A DNA stretch of 56,150 nt from Streptomyces sp. MBT65 (GTDB lineage: Bacteria > Actinomycetota > Actinomycetes > Streptomycetales > Streptomycetaceae). Below, piece by piece: positions 52,994 through 56,150 of this stretch. A model generated the notes under the pieces. It searched no databases and was not told the DNA's origin. It worked only from the letters and a program-made list of their open reading frames with translations. The stretch lies in the NCBI RefSeq assembly GCF_016612545.1, contig NZ_JAENRY010000015.1, positions 1 through 56,150 on the forward strand. The letters are read 5' to 3'. How positions within the stretch are numbered: position 1 is the stretch's first letter; each line of letters begins with the position of its first letter. Made by a program: the position numbers and the translations under genes.

Positions 52994-54403
52994 TCAGCCT
53001 CCTCGGACGGCGAGACGTTCGATCGCCGCCATGGGTACGGGAAGCCAGTCCGGACGGTGTCTGGCCTCGTACAGCACTTCATACACGGCGCGGTCCGTCT
53101 CGTACGCGCGCAGCAGGGCGTGCTTGGTGCGGGGGTCCCAGCCGGCCCGGGCCGCGTAGCCCGCGCAGTAGGCCTCCCGGCAGCGGCGGGCCCACTCCGG
53201 GCGCCAGGGGCGGCGCTGCCGGGCCGCGTAGTCGAAGGAGCGCAGCATGCCGGCGATGTCCCGCACCGGGGACTGCGCGCTGCGCCGCTCGGCCAACGGC
53301 CTGGACGGTTCGCCCTCGAAGTCGATGACGAACCAGTCGCGGTCGGCCCGCAACACCTGACCGAGATGAAGGTCGCCGTGGATGCGCTGGGCGGGCGGCC
53401 CCGCATCCCGGCCGACGAGCGCGCCGAACGCCGTCCGCAGCCCCGGTACGAACGGCCGTAGCGCGGGCACGGAGTGCGCGGCGGCCTCCAGCCGCTCGGT
53501 CATCGCAGTGGCAGTGGCCATGGCTGTGGCAGTCGCCGTCTTCGCCTTTGCCTCCGTACACGCGTTCTCGGCTGCGCGCCCGCCGCCCGACGGAAACGCC
53601 GTCGCCAGCGCGAGATGGATCTCGGCGGTGGCCTGCCCCAACTCATAGGCCTCGGTGGTGAATTCGTCGCCCGCGGCGAGCGCGCGCAGCGCGAGCGCCC
53701 AGCCGTCGGAGGCGTCCGGCAGGAACGGCTGGAGCACACCGAGCGTCGCGGCCCGCGGCTCGGCCGTCCGGAACCACGCCACCGGCGCCGGTACCCGCGT
53801 ACAGCCCTGCGCGGCCAGCGCCCCCGGCAGTTCCAGATCCGGATTGACGCCGGGCTGGATGCGCCGGAACACCTTCAGGATGAACCGATCGCCGTACACC
53901 AGCGAGGAGTTGGACTGCTCGGCGTCCAGCAGCCGGGGCGCGAGACCGGCGGGCACCGACATCGACGGGTCCGCCTCGAAGTGCAGGGGACCCGCCGTAC
54001 CGGGATGCCGCAGCCGCTCCAGCAGCAACTCCGCCGACCGAGGATCCTGAAGCGCGTCGTAGACCGCGAGACCGGCCAACTGACCTTCCTGCACACGGCC
54101 GATGTAGGCCCTGGCGAGGCGCGGTGAGACGTACTCCCTTGCGCCGAGCAGGAGTTGGTAGCAGTCACCGGGTGGGGGAGTGTCACCCGGAGCCGGAACC
54201 CCGGTGGGGGAGGCGTGGACCAGCACATGAAGACAGCCCGGGAAGAGCTCGGTGGTGGACAGCACATCGAGGTCCGCCACCGGCCGGTCCTTGCCGGCGA
54301 ACCAGCGCTGCCCGGGCAGCCATGCGCGCAGCAGCCCGGCGAGTGTGGCCGGAGGCCGGTCGACGCCAGGGCTGCTCGGTCGGAAGGGTGCGGTCTTCGG
54401 CAT
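52994..54403 (-). CDS. mak: Maltokinase (Pep2/Mak)
   Basis: 469 residues from the ATG at 54403 with AAAGGA 9 nt upstream. The N-terminal cap has [19 protein letters not shown], typical of maltokinase, and the kinase core has [19 protein letters not shown], the catalytic loop [12 protein letters not shown] and the metal motif [11 protein letters not shown]. It phosphorylates maltose to maltose-1-phosphate, the donor for GlgE. A short Lys/Ala/Thr/Met tract ([16 protein letters not shown], near residue 300) interrupts the core in a surface-loop position. Its stop is 5 bp from the glgB start, and treS lies 46 bp upstream. Confidence 0.95.
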   Translation of the reverse strand: MPKTAPFRPSSPGVDRPPATLAGLLRAWLPGQRWFAGKDRPVADLDVLSTTELFPGCLHVLVHASPTGVPAPGDTPPPGDCYQLLLGAREYVSPRLARAYIGRVQEGQLAGLAVYDALQDPRSAELLLERLRHPGTAGPLHFEADPSMSVPAGLAPRLLDAEQSNSSLVYGDRFILKVFRRIQPGVNPDLELPGALAAQGCTRVPAPVAWFRTAEPRAATLGVLQPFLPDASDGWALALRALAAGDEFTTEAYELGQATAEIHLALATAFPSGGGRAAENACTEAKAKTATATAMATATAMTERLEAAAHSVPALRPFVPGLRTAFGALVGRDAGPPAQRIHGDLHLGQVLRADRDWFVIDFEGEPSRPLAERRSAQSPVRDIAGMLRSFDYAARQRRPWRPEWARRCREAYCAGYAARAGWDPRTKHALLRAYETDRAVYEVLYEARHRPDWLPVPMAAIERLAVRGG

Positions 54404-54420
54404 GGTGACGCGTCCTTTCG

Positions 54421-54449
54421 CGGGCACATCCTCAAACGCGGGCACATCC

Positions 54450-54456
<7 letters not shown>
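54421..54456. repeat. 18-bp perfect tandem duplication at the treS-mak junction
   Basis: CGGGCACATCCTCAAACG (54421-54438) is followed directly by the same sequence differing only in the last two bases (54439-54456). The treS stop lies in the second copy. On the minus strand each copy carries TTTGAGGATGTG, so the junction contains two GAGG-plus-ATG/GTG modules before the true mak start. Confidence 0.85.

Positions 54457-56150
<1,694 letters not shown>

Overview
The window is high-GC actinobacterial DNA and almost certainly comes from a Streptomyces chromosome. The evidence is strong third-position G/C, frequent GTG starts, GGAGG-type ribosome binding sites, Tat/Sec-secreted hydrolases, a LAL-type LuxR regulator, SCO-like gene families (DUF4032, MSMEG_1061 flavoprotein, treS-mak-glgB) and many probable leaderless transcripts. 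No tRNA, rRNA, CRISPR array, transposase or phage gene was seen.

Layout. 1-2190: the 5' end of a TerD-family gene and a secreted serine hydrolase whose reading frame runs on through a degenerate 32-bp minisatellite. 2191-4851: a secreted M4 metalloprotease facing an unknown zinc-ribbon/helical protein. 4923-11596: a ROK repressor gene with a promoter/operator, followed by three secreted carbohydrate-active proteins (GH27 alpha-galactosidase with CBM35, GH95 glycosidase, SGNH esterase). 11630-14593: a LAL regulator. 14670-18147: a tightly overlapped three-gene operon (response regulator fused to a thioredoxin-reductase-like protein, cNMP-domain histidine kinase, ZnF-UBP protein). 18268-22594: VOC protein, universal stress protein, and a sugar/polyol pair (TIM-barrel isomerase and Gfo/Idh/MocA dehydrogenase) divergent from a LacI regulator with two matching operators. 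22636-25398: DUF4032 kinase-like protein, MBL hydrolase, AlkB. 25456-28221: TetR plus a KSTD-like flavoprotein, then DUF488. 28436-31248: Kup potassium transporter and a PPOX flavoprotein. 31249-32611: no intact gene, but remnants of at least three unrelated genes. 32612-37361: M1 peptidase, L,D-transpeptidase lipoprotein and a two-component system. 37404-42945: saccharopine-dehydrogenase-like protein/TetR, LysG/LysE pair, MFS exporter, stand-alone cNMP-binding protein. 43196-47068: a probable NDH-2, FUSC exporter and small-protein operon. 47327-50072: methyltransferase and acyl-CoA ligase. 50226-56150: treS-mak-glgB of the GlgE alpha-glucan/trehalose pathway, with a 33-bp minisatellite encoding the N-terminus of GlgB.

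How the genes work together. The GH27-GH95-SGNH set looks like one secreted side-chain-removing unit for plant polysaccharide, controlled by its ROK neighbour. TreS, Mak and GlgB convert trehalose to maltose, maltose to maltose-1-phosphate, and branch the resulting glucan; the polymerase GlgE is expected just beyond the right edge. The least understood unit is the 14670-18147 operon: a complete phosphorelay whose output is a redox-flavoprotein scaffold that has lost its catalytic cysteines, co-translated with a ubiquitin-tail-type zinc finger. This is the best candidate here for an undescribed system.
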